A stretch of 64,000 nucleotides of DNA from Plasmodium malariae (taxonomy: Eukaryota > Apicomplexa > Aconoidasida > Haemosporida > Plasmodiidae). The stretch covers positions 22,766-86,765 of the forward strand of contig NW_021638302.1 in the NCBI RefSeq assembly GCF_900090045.1, in the 5' to 3' direction. Shown in pieces: positions 63,084 to 64,000 of the stretch (its first letter is position 1; each line of letters opens with the position of its first letter). The translations under genes were made by a program, and so were the position numbers. A model generated the notes under the pieces. It had not been told where the DNA came from. It ran no database searches and saw nothing but the letters and a program-made list of their open reading frames with translations.

Positions 63084-64000
63084 GGTTTAGGTTTTAGGGT
63101 TTAGGGTTTAGGGTTCAGGGTTTTAGGGTTCAGGTTTAGGGTTCAGGGTTTAGGGTTCAGGGTTTAGGGTTCAGGGTTTAGGGTTTAGGGTTCAGGGTTC
63201 AGGGTTCAGGGTTTAGGTTTAGGGTTCAGGGTTTAGGTTTCAGGGTTGGGTTCAGGGTTTAGGTTTTAGGGTTCAGGGTTTAGGGTTCAGGGTTTAGGTT
63301 TCAGGGTTTAGGGTTTAGGGTTTAGGGTTTTAGGTTTAGGGTTTAGGGTTTAGGGTTCAGGGTTTAGGTTTAGGGTTCAGGGTTTAGGGTTCAGGGTTTA
63401 GGGTTCAGGGTTCAGGGTTTAGGGTTCAGGGTAGGGTTTAGGGTTTAGGGTTCAGGGTTTAGGTTTAGGGTTCAGGGTTCAGGGTTTAGGGTTCAGGGTT
63501 CAGGGTTTAGGGTTTAGGGTTCAGGGTTTAGGGTTTAGGGTTTAGGGTTTAGGGTTTAGGGTTCAGGGTTTAGGGTTCGGTTTAGGGTTCAGGGTTTAGG
63601 GTTTAGGGTTTCAGGGTTTAGGGTTCTTTAGGGGTTGGGTTCAGGGTTTAGGGTTCAGGTTTTAGGTTTTAGGTTTAGGGTTAGGGTTCAGGGTTTAGGG
63701 TTTAGGTTCAGGGTTCAGGGTTTAGGGTTCAGGGTTTAGGGTTAGGGGTTCAGGGTTAGGGTTCAGGGTTCAGGGTTCAGGGTTTCAGGGTTTCAGGGTT
63801 CAGGGTTCAGGGTTTAGGGTTCAGGGTTCAGGGTTTTAGGTTTGGGGTTCAGGGGTTTAGGGTTAGGGTTCAGGGGTTTAAGGGTTCAGGGTTTAGGGTT
63901 TCAGGGTTTTAGGGTTCAGGGTTCAGGGTTTTAGGGTTCAGGGTTCAGGGTTTAGGGTTTAGGGTTTAGGGTTTTAGGGTTCAGGGTTTAGGGTTCAGGG
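63084..64000 (+). repeat. Telomere repeat array (GGGTTTA / GGGTTCA)
   Basis: The last ~0.9 kb is built of 7-base units GGGTTTA and GGGTTCA, with scattered variants that have gained or lost a T or G (for example GGGTTTTA, GGTTTA, GGGGTTTA). This is the telomere repeat of Plasmodium, G-rich strand reading toward the chromosome end, so the right edge of the window is at or very near the tip. The array marks the orientation of the whole window. Confidence 0.97.

Noticed and set aside
1..64000. Search for tRNA, rRNA, CRISPR arrays, insertion sequences and bacterial-type operons
   Set aside because: None seen; spliced genes and telomere repeats show a nuclear eukaryotic chromosome end.

Overview
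This is the end of a Plasmodium chromosome. The sequence is extremely AT-rich. Its last ~0.9 kb is a tandem array of GGGTTTA/GGGTTCA, the Plasmodium telomere repeat, running 5'->3' off the right edge, so the window reads from subtelomere (left) to chromosome tip (right). The genes belong to STP1, PIR and the two exported families fam-l and fam-m. Fam-l and fam-m together point to Plasmodium malariae or its near-identical monkey form P. brasilianum. This assignment rests on recalled family features, not on a database search.

Layout, left to right: a four-exon STP1 gene with one internal nonsense codon (1.7-4.3 kb, +); a three-exon PIR gene (6.6-8.5 kb, -); a long gene-free stretch; a decayed fam-l copy (14.9-15.8 kb, +); a two-exon exported-protein gene (16.8-17.6 kb, -); a decayed exported-protein gene (20.4-21.2 kb, +); a decayed fam-m copy (24.6-25.7 kb, +); two intact two-exon exported-protein genes of unknown function (28.7-29.5 and 36.5-37.3 kb, +) on either side of a very decayed STP1 tail (32.1-33.3 kb, +); a PIR 3' relic (39.2-39.9 kb, +); an intact fam-m (43.7-44.7 kb, +); an intact fam-l (47.3-48.1 kb, +); a PIR relic (50.9-51.8 kb, -); an intact STP1 (56.0-58.6 kb, -); and an unidentified coding-like stretch (62.2-62.4 kb) just inside the telomere. 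No tRNA, rRNA, CRISPR or housekeeping gene was seen.

The intact genes share one design for export or surface display from the infected red cell. Fam-l, fam-m and the other small exported genes have a short first exon encoding a signal-anchor-like peptide, a phase-0 intron of ~115-136 bp, then a PEXEL-like R-x-L motif early in exon 2 and two C-terminal membrane segments. STP1 has a Cys-containing N-terminal domain, a low-complexity linker, one membrane segment on its own 86-bp exon and a Trp-containing cytoplasmic tail. PIR has a variable Cys-rich ectodomain, one membrane segment and a separately encoded cytoplasmic tail. STP1, PIR, fam-l and fam-m are each present as at least one intact or near-intact copy plus at least one decayed copy, as expected for birth-and-death evolution at a chromosome end. 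Spans are from first to last coding base; exon coordinates are in the evidence fields. All intron calls come from reading splice sites and frame by eye.
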